Below, piece after piece: positions 33,601 through 43,784 of a stretch of DNA of 64,000 bases. The notes below the pieces were generated by a model, which was not told where the DNA came from, did no database searches, and saw only the letters and a list, made by a program, of their open reading frames with translations. Source of the stretch: Jaapia argillacea MUCL 33604 (lineage: Eukaryota > Basidiomycota > Agaricomycetes > Jaapiales > Jaapiaceae); assembly GCA_000697665.1 (NCBI GenBank), contig KL197716.1, positions 374,641 to 438,640 on the forward strand. The letters run 5' to 3'. The first letter of the stretch is position 1; the number at the start of each line of letters is the position of its first letter. A program made the translations under genes and the position numbers.

Positions 33601-34859
33601 GTCTGTCTTGAATCACACGCTATGGCCTGCAAGCAATATAAAACCCCTTGGGATCTCCAGCATGTTCCCATGTAATGTAATGCCCCAGATCTTCCACATG
33701 TAGGTCAATGCCCTTCGATGCTTGAATCCTCACTCCTATTAGCACGTTCAGTGTGGTGCTACACGACTCCCAACACTTTGATATCCTACACGAGAGTGAC
33801 CCTCAGCATTGTTCTATCAATATCTGCATAGTATCGCATAACCGAATCCCCCCTCATCCAACCCCATAATTGGTGTCAAGACTCTTCCCAGATCTCCCTC
33901 CACCTGTCATGAACTTGAAGATTGCTATCACTCCAAATGCCATATCATCTGAATGGACATCTTGTGTCGCCTTTGGAACACCACTTTCAGTTGGCACGAC
34001 ACACTATCCTGTTACAAAGTCATATCTCTCCATATTGTAGGCACCACTGTTGCAAGCCATGGTAACTCTGGATGGAACATAGGTCCTGCACTTCTTGGGG
34101 CCTCAGCTGAACCTTCACTGTCCATCTCAGTCCACCGATACAAACCCCACTGTAACCCAGTTGGTGAGAAGCATCATTGTAATTACAACAACACAATTGT
34201 TGTACCATGCATCTATTACCATACTTTGCCTCTCCCCCACCAAGTGTGTTGCCCCCTCTGCCCCCAGCCTGCACTACGTTGGTGGGAATTGCCCAGTTTA
34301 TTGGATGGTATGCCATATGACAGTCTCTGCATTCACCTTCGAATTCTTTCCTAAACAAACATTCGAATACTGTAGATTTTTGACCAACCTGGTGGCCCTT
34401 ATGACGTGTGACAACCAACCTTGAGCTGGCAGGCTGGCGAAAGGAACCATGACGTGTGACCGAATGGTGAGGACAGTGGAAGTGGTGACACCGACCCTCA
34501 GTTTTGGTGCAGGGACAGGCTTTGGCGAGGGCGCTGGGCTTAGGAAGACTCGCAAGCGGCGTTTGCGACAGGTTTGGGGCACTTCCCGTTGCTTGCGCCG
34601 CGGCCAAGATTTTTTGAGAAAAATAGCAAAAAATTGAATATTTTACCTTGGTTGTCACAGGCGGCGAAAAGGCTTGTGACACCGGACAGGGTGTCCTGAC
34701 TCGGCGATTTTGGGGGCTTTGTGACGTGTGACCGCCGGGTTGGTCGAAAATGTACAGTACATCGCTGAAGCGAAGCGAGGCATATCTTGTATATTGGGTT
34801 GATTCTGTGTGCTCTAACCCCATCATACACACTTACTCTCCCCCTTCAGTTGCCCTTCT
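30621..34859. other. gene-poor, relatively AT-rich stretch
   Basis: About 4.2 kb with no credible multi-exon gene on either strand. It contains an (ATC)n microsatellite at about 31,203-31,221. GTGACGTGTGAC-like words recur near 34,398, 34,448 and 34,720. The base composition differs from the gene-rich parts, which suggests an old degraded mobile-element region, but I found no LTRs, terminal repeats or polymerase motifs. Confidence 0.45.
31203..31221. repeat. (ATC)n microsatellite
   Basis: Six consecutive ATC units. Confidence 0.85.
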
Positions 34860-36624
34860 ATGACTGGTCACGGAATTCAACAAATGGAAGAATATTTGGA
34901 GAGGGGGGAGAATTGTACAACCGAATTGACTGAGTTCAAGCTGGTACGTTTTCACCGCCCCAAATCGCACCCAGTTATATTGACTCTTTCTCCTTCAGAA
35001 TGTCCACTCAACAGCTGCTGACGAACCGGCAGCCCTGCAAGAACACATCCCTCCCGCCGAACCCCTCCCCTTCGATGTTGAGGCAAATTCTAGTTGGCCT
35101 CCATTCCGTCTATACATTCGCCCAATTCCGGAGCTCACTCCCACCGAGCGTCCATCCCTTCCCAGTCACACGAAATCTCCGGTAGAATATCCCGTCATCG
35201 GAGCCACGCCCCACGCCGATCTGGATTCGCGTAGTGCTCCATTCGATTCCAGTTATCAGAACTCCCCAACCATCCTCGTATCCTCGTCGGGGCCCAATCG
35301 ACAGGAAGAAGCCAGTACGCAGGCACCCGTCGACGATTCCTCATTATCGGGGCAGTCTTTTAGCGATCTCCCCTCGGCCCAGAAATTGTCGACTAACTTA
35401 GGCCACTCCCAGTTGACTAGGAGTACCTGTATTCCCGCGGCCTCCACTAACCAGGATTGTCGAGGGGATCACGTTGAAGCTTCACCCGCACCTATCCAAG
35501 AAGAAGAACGCGCCCCGGGGGACCCGTCGGCTGCTGACTGTTCTTCTGGAGACCTTAAATCTCTCAGACGGCAGGCCTGTAGGCCTCGACTAATCCTTAA
35601 ACATCACCTACCACCGATTACCAAAGCTGTTCAACAAGAGCTTAATTCCGCTAAACGCGTTTTGACGACCGTAAATTCCTTGCTGGTAGTGGTAAGTCGC
35701 TTATCGCCATATGGTACATGTCATTTCTAAGGCGGCCCATTCCAGGCGGCATTTATCTCAGGTGTGCAGGCACAAATCATTGCCATCTCTTACAAAGACA
35801 ACCCCGGTGGCCTATCCATCCGACTCCTTAAACTTTTTTCATTCCTCGGGCTTTACTTCGACGTTATCGGGACATGCTGGGGAGTGTTACACACCCTCAC
35901 TGTCCAGCGCACTGCGCAGAAATGCGAAACTCTCCTCGCCGATATCCAAACTGCAAAATCTGACGTTCAGCTGGTGCTCCAAAGTCGAGGACCCGAAGAT
36001 CATGCCACACCAGCTGGGCGTCAGAGATGGACGATGAACTAGCTAGCTTCTATAGAGTCGTGAATGACCTTGCCGAATTCAGATTCTCCTTCGTGACCGA
36101 TGAGCCGATCGTCTCGTTCCATGCTTCCAACTCTGGCGCCACTGCGGAACCTCTCCCAATCCTCGGCCACTGGTCATATCGTTTGATCGGCTGGATATCC
36201 CAGACCTTTCGTTTGAATTGTAGGTTATCACTTTGGTTAGCGATATTGGTTCGCCAGCGTCAGCGAGAATATGGCATGCTAGGAGTTGGCGGTCTAGTAG
36301 GCATGCTTCTCGGAGTTGCTTGCCTTCTGATGTCCGTTCTCAACCTTGCAATACATTACGGGGGGGGTTTCGGTCGCTCTTGCCTGCTTCGGCGTTCTTA
36401 CGGCGAACTAGATTTTGTTCATGATCTCTTGGTTTTCAGGATGGAGAGGTGCCTGTGAGTTTATTCACTTCATCCATCAAGTTATCTCCACACACAACTT
36501 ACCCGACGAATTACCACAGTTTCATGGCCTGACGAGGATAGGTCTTGCTACTTTGATCAGGGAATTGAGACCCATCAAGTTCTTCTCAGGGGACATCTTG
36601 CGGGATATAGGAGACCTTCTTTAG
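34860..36624 (+). CDS. second multi-pass membrane protein, possibly degenerate
   Basis: Exons 34,860-34,943, 34,999-35,691 and from 35,746 are clear. A long Ser/Pro-rich N terminus leads to ELNSAKRVLTTVNSLLVVV, AAFISGVQAQIIAISY and the hydrophobic LLKLFSFLGLYFDVIGTCWG, paralogous to the gene at 28,765-29,770 (compare ATFIAGVQTQIISLSY). After about 36,000 the frame must change. Either a 41-bp intron (35,979-36,019 region) or a frameshift joins it to MDDELASFYRVVNDLAEFRF and the membrane segment MLGVGGLVGMLLGVACLLMS. A run of seven G near 36,360 then separates that from a likely fourth helix (SVALACFGVL) in another frame with a TAG. The 3' end is therefore uncertain, and the gene may be a recent pseudogene. 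Confidence 0.5.
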
Positions 36625-37208
36625 AGAGGGCCGGTGATAGTGTTGGGTCCGTGCTTCCCAGGAGGTCCACTCCTCGACCGCCATACCGACTCACAGTGCC
36701 GGCGACGTCATTCCCAGTGGGTTTCGTTCATCGGTACTCACTCTGGAAGTACTATTGATACTAGAATACTTGTTGTTTGTAATTGATAATATGGGTTACA
36801 TATACATATGCTACACGGGCAGTGTGTCCTGAATGAAGCGATTTGAATGAGCAAGCTGGAAATCAGGTCACTCAGGTCAGTTTGCTTGTCGACAGTTTAC
36901 TAGACACGGACAGCGATCGCCACCAAGCACCATCTGGATCGCTCAGACGCCCTTGCGTGCCAGCAAGAGATCTTATTCCCTGTGCCAAACGAATCAACAC
37001 CTTGAACCATTACCATTGCAACTAGTCGCTCTAGTTGATACCAACTTACAACGTAGACGACCGACTAGGTATCAGCACGGCGATCTAGGTTGATCCCTTC
37101 TTTCCTATCCGCCAGTTCCAAGGGTTCCCCGCCCACAGTTCCACGACACAAACTCACACAGGTACCTAACATCACATTCACAACCCGGTACCACAATAAA
37201 CCCACTTC
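36625..37208. other. intergenic region
   Basis: Between the membrane-protein gene and the 3' end of the Maf gene; no gene seen. Confidence 0.4.
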
Positions 37209-38412
37209 TCAAATCTCCAAGAAATCTCCATCTTCTTCGACCAACAGCTCAAGATACTTGAAAAAGGAAGAAGCGGGGAACCCAACGACATTATTATAAT
37301 CTCCGTCGACTTTTCGGATCAGAAGTGCTCCGAGACCCTATGAACCCGTGGTGACGAAACGGAAGTGAAAAGTCCAGAGAGTCAGCGTGAGTTGATGGGT
37401 GAGAATATAGGGAAGAGTGACTACCTGAATGGCGAACCCACCCGCCCGGTCGATCCCTTCTTTACTCTTAACATACGCTTCGAGGAGGTGCGGAGCGTTA
37501 TCCGAGAAATACACTAGGGAACGTTCGTCTATCGATCTGCCGCCTATGTCAGGAACTGACACTTGATCAACAAGGATGAGAGGAAAGAAGCGTACTTGAT
37601 TTCGTAGCCTGGCGATGATAGGATGGGGTAAACTACAAACCATCACATGACGAGAAGACGAGAAGATAAGCGATACGGTTAGCGAGAAGGTGGGAGACGA
37701 CGGAATAGCAGACGAACCGATAGAAACACCAGTAACAACCTCACATACACCCCCGTTGAGATCCATCAACATCCTCATATTATCCTCCTCCGTCTCCGGT
37801 TTCTCCAAGATCTCCTGGTTATGATGGGCGTTCTCGTCGACATATTGTGTGGTGGAGGGGAGGATTGAGGATAAAACTATCGTGTCGGCTTCATGAACAC
37901 CACGGTCGGCAAGTCAGAATTGAATCAATCGATGGATGATTGGAGGTGGTGGTGGAAAGGTGAAGGGAGACATACCTCCAATTACGAGATCTGGGGGATT
38001 TTCTGGATCTTGTTTCTACCCAGCATCATCAGGCCAAATGAGTCAAAATGAGGAAGACAGCAGACGGAGTTCGAGTTACTGACCACCAACCGTTCATATA
38101 CCTCCACCGCCTTGTACGTGGCAGTTGCAACAGGATACTCGTGTACATCCTGGAATTCGCTCCTTGGTAGGTTTTCTTCAAAGGTAGACGGTACGATCTC
38201 AGGTGCTACGCCCTATTGATGCAGCATGATTAGATGGACTGATAGATGTGGGGGTCAACAGGAAACGTCGTGTGTAACGTACGTACGAAGGTTTCGAGAA
38301 TTTGTTTACGGCGTGGGCTGTTAGATGCTAAGATAACTCGTTTGCCGGAGAGTTTGGATAGGCCTGGTAACTTGAGGGCATGTGGAAGGAGACAATTCGT
38401 TGAAGGAGCCAT
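37209..38412 (-). CDS. Maf/ASMTL-like nucleoside triphosphate pyrophosphatase
   Basis: Minus-strand gene from the ATG at 38,412 (MAPSTNCLLPHALKLPG) to the TGA at 37,209, with at least six exons. It shows the Maf hallmark VILASNSPRRKQIL, then PSTFEENLPR, AVEVYERL, the catalytic-region DLVIGADTIVLSS, EILEKPETEEDNMRML, CEVVTGVSIG, YVKSKEGIDRAGGFAIQ and the last exon GLGALLIRKVDGDYNNVVGF. Proteins of this fold hydrolyse non-canonical or modified nucleoside triphosphates (dTTP/UTP-type or methylated bases) and are thought to clean the nucleotide pool. The order and spacing match the family closely. The nearest neighbour, the NmrA-like gene, is in the same orientation but not operon-like, as expected in a fungus. 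Confidence 0.88.
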
Positions 38413-38595
38413 GGTAGTGGAGAACAAGGAAAATCCAAGCTTCAGACCCTAACCTGGCGCTGGAAATACTGCGTCTCCTTGTCCGAAAACCATTACTTAT
38501 TCTTAGAGGCCATTATTATACGTAAATGTACCAATAGTTTCCAACCCTCTGTCCACCATATGCATCAACCCAACGAATGCTGACACCCACAACAC

Positions 38596-39600
38596 TTATA
38601 CCGACAAGTGTTCCTCGGCCCACTCCCTAGCCCTGACCACCTCAATCCCTCTCTCCCAATTGAATGTCTCCCCAAAATCCCACGCGACACCTTCACCCCT
38701 AGCGAAAGTCGCTCGATACTTCTTCAACACATCATTCGGGTCTTTCCTCAGCTCCTCGTCCAAATGTTCTACCGTCCACAGCTCCCTCTTCACTTTTCTC
38801 CCTCCCGGACGCTTGTGCTGAACGACAAAGTCCACGACGTCACCGACTTGCGAGTAGGACAGCGTATCGGAGGCGACGTAGACGATTTGGTTGGCGATGT
38901 GAGGATGTTGGGTGAACAAGATCTCCGCCGTCAACTTCCCGATATCCTCCACAGTCGTCACTGTCAACATATTATCCCAGCTTCCCAGCGCTCTAACCAC
39001 ACCTCCTTCTCCCTGCTTCAACTCGACAATCCCAAAGAATTCAGAGAAGAGATAACTCATGAACACGCCGGTGCTGACGATGACCCATTCGACATCGTCC
39101 TCGTGTGATCGAAGTATCCGGCGAACTTCGAGTTGTTCGTCGAAGAGGTCTTGAGATGAGCCTGGGCCAATCTTGGCGTAATCAACACCAAATTGCCAGG
39201 GGAAGTACCTCAGTTTTGGTCTCTTTCTCTCGGCATCTTCAGCCCTACGCAAACTAGCTGTAGCCAAGACAGCTTTGACCAGTTTGAGTTGCGTCCCAGG
39301 CCCGGATGCGTATCCCAAGCAACTGACGATCGTATCATACCCCTTGAACACCTGTGCGACTTCATCGATGGACGACGAAGCGATGTCGCATGCGATCATC
39401 TGTACACCAAACGACTGCAGGGACGTGATTGAAGGTGAAGGCGAAGCGAGGGAAGAAGGTCGTAGAAGAAGTGTGACGGTAACGTCGGGTGAGGATTGGG
39501 TGACAGGGTGAGTTGCCAGGGACTGGAGGATCGGGAGACCCAGTTCACCAGCACCTAGGACTAGGATTTTCGTCGATTGGTGTTGTGGTTCGGATGCCAT
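38596..39600 (-). CDS. NmrA/isoflavone-reductase-like NAD(P)-binding protein (334 aa)
   Basis: An uninterrupted frame from the ATG at 39,600 (MASEPQHQ) to 38,596. It starts with a Rossmann fold: KILVLGAGELGLPILQSLA (G-x-G-x-x-G), a second strand VTLLLRPSS, and VQMIACDI, then YDTIVSCLGYA and RYFPWQFGVDY. C-terminal parts include WVIVSTGVFMSYLF, TVTTVEDIGKLTAEILF and YVASDTLSYSQVGDVV. These features fit the atypical short-chain NmrA/isoflavone reductase-like family, which includes both oxidoreductases and redox-sensing regulators. The active-site Lys of true isoflavone reductases is not obvious, so the substrate is unknown. The first ATG before the Rossmann motif was chosen. Confidence 0.85.
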   Translation of the reverse strand: MASEPQHQSTKILVLGAGELGLPILQSLATHPVTQSSPDVTVTLLLRPSSLASPSPSITSLQSFGVQMIACDIASSSIDEVAQVFKGYDTIVSCLGYASGPGTQLKLVKAVLATASLRRAEDAERKRPKLRYFPWQFGVDYAKIGPGSSQDLFDEQLEVRRILRSHEDDVEWVIVSTGVFMSYLFSEFFGIVELKQGEGGVVRALGSWDNMLTVTTVEDIGKLTAEILFTQHPHIANQIVYVASDTLSYSQVGDVVDFVVQHKRPGGRKVKRELWTVEHLDEELRKDPNDVLKKYRATFARGEGVAWDFGETFNWERGIEVVRAREWAEEHLSV

Positions 39601-40549
39601 GATCTGACTTGAGCAAAGTATGAGTGTGAGTATGATAGGGGTAGAGAGAGGAGATGCGCAAGCTCTTATACTCACTGTTAGCTCCCTTCATTCGATCGAA
39701 TCAACAGCCAAGACCTGCTGATTTGTGAGCGCACGACCCACGTAGCCAGCATCAACTTTAGTCAGGCGGAGAAATCCTACGAACCGCGTGCTCTCAGAAC
39801 GAATGAACGAATGAGTGAACAGCTGGACTCACTTTTATGAGGTTGTTACAAAGCTCATCCTGAAACTAAGACGGTTGACCCACCTGATCATCCGAGCCAA
39901 GCGTTTTGCTTGATCAGAGCTGTACGGTGCGATTCAATGCAACGTTGCAACGGGGAGAAAAAAATCAACAAGTTTTATACAATGCAGGCTGCAGTGCTGA
40001 GTGCTGAGCCAGGGGTTGGACGTAGGAGCCATAAATTTGGAGGAAGAAAAGTCAGGCACGCCAGCGGCCAGCCAAAAGCGGAAATCGAAAGTTAACCTGT
40101 GGCAATGCAGTGGCTGTGCCCTGACGATTGCCACCTTCAGTTCCCTTCATCCTTCGGCGTTCAAGCCTTCTAAAGCCTATGGATACTCATCCGATTTGCT
40201 TCTGGTGTTATCGCGTCCTTTGTCCTTAAAGTCCGAATCCACTTGTCAGAAATGGACAGCTTTCGGATGGCGAGTCGGATCGGCTCATCATCTACTCGAT
40301 GAAGCTCCCACCTCGCTTTCACTCATGTTCCCTCCGCTTCTCGGATAGTGACCGACAATAGGAATGGTCTCAAGTATTGCTCTCCGAAACTTGCAATCAA
40401 CCGTCTCATTATCCATTGAAGGTGGCCGTAATACCCCAGCCATAATGTGTTGACTGCACAGCCTGACAGGTTGACGCCCAGTTAATCAAATAGTCAACGC
40501 AATTGTTGCGTCCACGCGAAAATACAACGATTGCTAGCGAACAAATATT
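39601..40549. other. intergenic region
   Basis: Upstream of the NmrA-like gene, up to the left arm of the inverted repeat. No gene recognised. Confidence 0.4.
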
Positions 40550-40834
40550 GATACACCCCATCGTAAGCGGAATTGACACGCCTACCACTCTGCCTCCCAA
40601 ACATCTCAAAAATGCAAAACCCAAAGTGCCCAAAGTGAAATATGCTGGCGGAATTGTGCACGCCGCGATCCATCCTCCCTTCCCGATATCCGACAAGTGT
40701 GGTGAGTGCCGATACATATGATGTCTACGTACGGATGGATGATCGTTAGTATTCTGAAACGGCAAAGATGAACTTGAAGGAGACTCACGAATACAAGCCC
40801 GATTCCGAATAAGTTAAGGACGAGCGCTGGCCAT

Positions 40835-41008
40835 CTAGGCAACGACGCAATAGGAGTTCCCTCCACCTCCACCATCCTCCTCGTTGGTGGGTGTGCTGAT
40901 CGGGGTGGTATTGCAGACGACGCAGTAAGAGTTGCCTCCGCCTCCGCCGTCCTCGCGATCGATGGGGGTGTTATCCTCGATGATGGTAGTGGTGAAGAAG
41001 GAATCCAT
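40835..41008 (-). CDS. two-unit lipopeptide pheromone-precursor-like gene (P2, 57 aa)
   Basis: Single exon on the minus strand. It starts MDSFFTTTIIEDNTPIDR, then unit 1 EDGGGGGNSYCVVC, the linker NTTPISTPTNE, and unit 2 EDGGGGGNSYCVVA ending in a CaaX box. Known basidiomycete pheromone precursors are 40-70 aa, begin with MD..F, are cut N-terminally at a charged pair and are farnesylated and methylated on the CaaX Cys. Here REDG and EEDG would be the expected cut sites, giving a mature peptide close to EDGGGGGNSYC. The first unit is not at the C terminus, so its Cys cannot be prenylated unless the precursor is cleaved first. A TATAAAA lies about 50 bp upstream. Confidence 0.85.
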   Translation of the reverse strand: MDSFFTTTIIEDNTPIDREDGGGGGNSYCVVCNTTPISTPTNEEDGGGGGNSYCVVA

Positions 41009-41058
41009 TGTGATGATGATGTGCGTTTGCTGAGGTCTCTCGTCTCATCCAGCATCTC

Positions 41059-41065
41059 TTTTATA
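41059..41065 (-). promoter_or_regulatory. TATA box of P2
   Basis: TATAAAA on the minus strand, 51 bp before the ATG at 41,008. The paralogue P5 has the same box in the same context (GTATAAAAG..GATGCTGG). Confidence 0.65.
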
Positions 41066-41696
41066 CATACTCCCGCTCATCGTCATTTGATGATACCTGC
41101 ATTGGCCCTCTTTCCTCCATTGCTCCGTAAAATTAACAACAATAAGAGGCTTAGCCGAACTTTTTTTGTTCGATGTCAAGCCCAGATCCAACAGGTCTTT
41201 GGGGACGAAAAAACACAACAGCCATGCAAGTGGACAATAGGACAAGACGTTCACGACACGAGGGTAATGAAACAGACTCTGCATCGAAATTGTCGATCCT
41301 GGAGATCAGGGGCGCTAAGACAAAAGAGAGACGAGGCTAACAAAACTCTCGCTGAGGCTATTGTAAAAGCCACCGGACCTTGGCGATTGCGGTATGGTCG
41401 CAAACTTTCAACGAGCACCTCTATGGATATACAAGAGCCAGCAGGGCCAGCTTAACCCACGGTAACAAAAGGCGAGCTTCTACCTAGTGCCTGTATAACC
41501 CACCAAGGAATAGAGCTGAAGCGTACTTGTCACTTATGAACACCTGAGCTACCTGATACCCAAAATGTCTTGAGGAATGGCCAATGAAGTGAGACACTCT
41601 GGCCCCCTTCGTGTCCACGATCGAGTTTGTTTAATTGTCCCAACGATTACTTTTGTCCCTGGCTCATCGCGGCCGGCCACCCACTCGAGATGGGAA

Positions 41697-41705
41697 ACAA
41701 AGGGA
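41697..41705 (+). promoter_or_regulatory. ACAAAGGGA motif upstream of P3
   Basis: ACAAAGGGA is identical to the pheromone response element bound by the HMG protein Prf1 in Ustilago. It lies 237 bp before the P3 start. A nearby GGGACAAAAG word on the other strand is shared with P4. A 9-bp match in one place is weak evidence. Confidence 0.3.
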
Positions 41706-41841
41706 AACACGGTCGTCGGTCGACTTCCACTGCTGTATCGGTGTATGTTTATTGTGTCCCCAGTCGGAATTGGATGTTTGCTGCAACAAAGGCAGGTCTT
41801 GCGGAACGTCGACGCAGGCCCAAACGCCCGCTGTGGAAAGC

Positions 41842-41848
41842 TATAAAG
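41842..41848 (+). promoter_or_regulatory. TATA box of P3
   Basis: TATAAAG, 94 bp before the P3 start, in the context GAAAGCTATAAA that is conserved upstream of P4. Confidence 0.6.
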
Positions 41849-41941
41849 TCGCAGTCAACAAAGTCAAGTTTCCCCAGCTCAAGCACCCACATCACTCGAA
41901 ATCCTCACATTTTCGCTCTCAAACCATCCTCATCTTCATAC

Positions 41942-42112
41942 ATGGATACCTTCTTCGCCACCATCATCGAAGACAACACCCCCATCGACCGCGAGGACGG
42001 TGGAGGTGGAGGCAACTCTTACTGCGTCGTCTGCAACACCACACCAGTCAACACACCGACCAACGAGGAGGACGGTGGAGGTGGAGGCAACTCCTACTGC
42101 GTCATCGCCTAG
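41942..42112 (+). CDS. two-unit lipopeptide pheromone-precursor-like gene (P3, 56 aa)
   Basis: Single exon reading MDTFFATIIEDNTPIDR, unit 1 EDGGGGGNSYCVVC, the linker NTTPVNTPTNE and unit 2 EDGGGGGNSYCVIA. The CaaX box is CVIA rather than CVVA, and the N terminus is MDTFFAT instead of MDSFFTTT; both traits are shared with P4. It is divergent to P2 (starts 934 bp apart). After the stop, GTATTCGTAAGTC at about 42,152 looks like a 5' splice site in the 3' UTR and is kept in five family members. Family and processing as for P2. Confidence 0.85.
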   Translation: MDTFFATIIEDNTPIDREDGGGGGNSYCVVCNTTPVNTPTNEEDGGGGGNSYCVIA

Positions 42113-42420
42113 ACGGCTGGGTTCGCCCATAACTTATTCGAGATCGCGCGGGTATTCGTAAGTCATCACCTACAGATCTCATTACCTCGTCGTATGCTCA
42201 TGACGAGTCGCTTCGACCCAGGCATTCATTTGTATCAGCATCTACCACAGTTTGGGGGAGGGGGATAGTGAGGGGGGATGTGTATCATGGCGTGCGGATT
42301 CCGCCAGCTTATTTCGTATCGGTGCTTCTTGTTGGAGAGTTTGAAGGCTTTGGGGAAATGACATTCGGTGGGCGTGTGAATTCCGCCTACACAATGGATG
42401 TACCAGTATTTGTATCAAAT

Positions 42421-43784
42421 GGTTGTTTCATTCTGTATATGGGAGGAGTTCCTACCATATCCTCCGAGTCGCCCAGAAGCCACACAGTGGGCCTGGCCAT
42501 TCTGCAAAAGTGGTTGCGGCGTGAGACTTGGGGTAAGATCCGGGATTCAAAGGGTATTCTGGTGAGAGACGGCAAATACATCAACTTAAGGGACTCAAAG
42601 GAACCCAGAGGCGTAGGTAGTTCATCAACTTGACTTTGAAAGGAAGCAAGCGACAAGCAGCTTTGGGGGTGTCACATCGCACACGTAGCCTGTTACACCT
42701 CGTCACCCCGCCTTAAATTTAAACTTCAAGCTTGCTTGCCGCTCCTCTTGCCGCTCCTTCCCGTTTTTCTTGCGGGCAACAGCCCATACTTATGCTGGCA
42801 GTATCAACGCACTAATGCACTTTTACTCGGGCTGCTCCCCAAGCTCTGCCTCTCGACACTTAATGGCCGCACTAGTGTTGATATTCCACCGCAGCGCACA
42901 GTCTGAGCGGCGATGATGCGACGAACCTATACCCATTCCTCAGGCACCCCGTCGCCACGAGCCATGTGGTTTATATTCCAGAGGAAACAGAGACGCGGGA
43001 GTATCGGTGAGGTCAACAAGGTGTTGAGCTGTTCGGTCCAGTCTAGGTTGCGATCCTCGGTGTATGAAAGTGGCACTCGACACCATTGCCAGGGGGAAAT
43101 TGAAGGCGCCCGTTCTATGGATTCGTCAGTCAGATCAGACCTCTTTGACCTCTTGGATCCGTGTTACCATCCTCATTTCTGGTTCGCGGGATGTGTTTTT
43201 TCTTGGTCCATCTCAGTGGAGGTTGTAAGTTGCGGTTCCGGTCAGCGGTATGTCCATGTGTTCGTTTATCTCGGCATACCAATGTTGATAGCTTGTGAAA
43301 GATATGAAGGCCCGTGATTGTGCTATCCTGGGGTTACCGATCCTGGACTGTGATGGGTGCGGTTACTGAGGTTCCCTTATCGCCGACCGTTTCACCGAGA
43401 TTGCACGGATCCAGCCATCCCCATACGGCTGAAATCCGTAGACGTTGATGTTGTCGCGAAGACCCTAACCCTGCCGTTTCGGATCTGTTGGCATCTCTTC
43501 GTTATCGCTGAGGCACGCAAAGTCAGCCACACCGCGGCGTCCACTCTCGCTTTCATCCCGTCATCCTCAGCCACAATTCAAATTGAGGGGTCAGCCACCA
43601 TTGTTGAACCACATTTCATAACGGTGGTGCCACTTCGTCCACGTTCCACACTCCGCGTCTTTGTCTCGCTTTGATTCTGTGGTCCAGAATTGTTTATAAA
43701 ACACAACTTTTTATCACCGAACCCTCTCTCACCACAACCTACTTTGAACGAAAAGCCTTTGCCAACCGTCTTCCAATTACCATC
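42421..43784. other. intergenic region
   Basis: Between the inverted-repeat arm and the F-box gene. No gene, RNA or repeat recognised. Confidence 0.4.

Larger units (their letters stand above)
40550..42420. repeat. left arm of an inverted duplication (pheromone pair P2/P3)
   Basis: This arm matches the reverse complement of 53,430-55,275. It carries two divergent pheromone-like genes, the intergenic stretch with NKTLAEAI..KATG..RLRYGRKLS-like sequence, and the downstream boxes at both ends. P2 corresponds to P5 and P3 to P4. Confidence 0.85.

Noticed and set aside
34020-34832. 270-codon minus-strand frame
   Set aside because: No domain or homologous copy, poor coding-like composition and no supporting splice structure; considered chance.
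28765-36624. Membrane proteins as STE3-type pheromone receptors
   Set aside because: Only about four hydrophobic helices, a charged coiled tail and no STE3-like motif.
40835-42112. Glycine-rich small proteins as RNA-binding or antimicrobial peptides
   Set aside because: The C-terminal CVVA/CVIA, the MD..FF start, the short single-exon genes and the TATA boxes fit lipopeptide pheromone precursors better.
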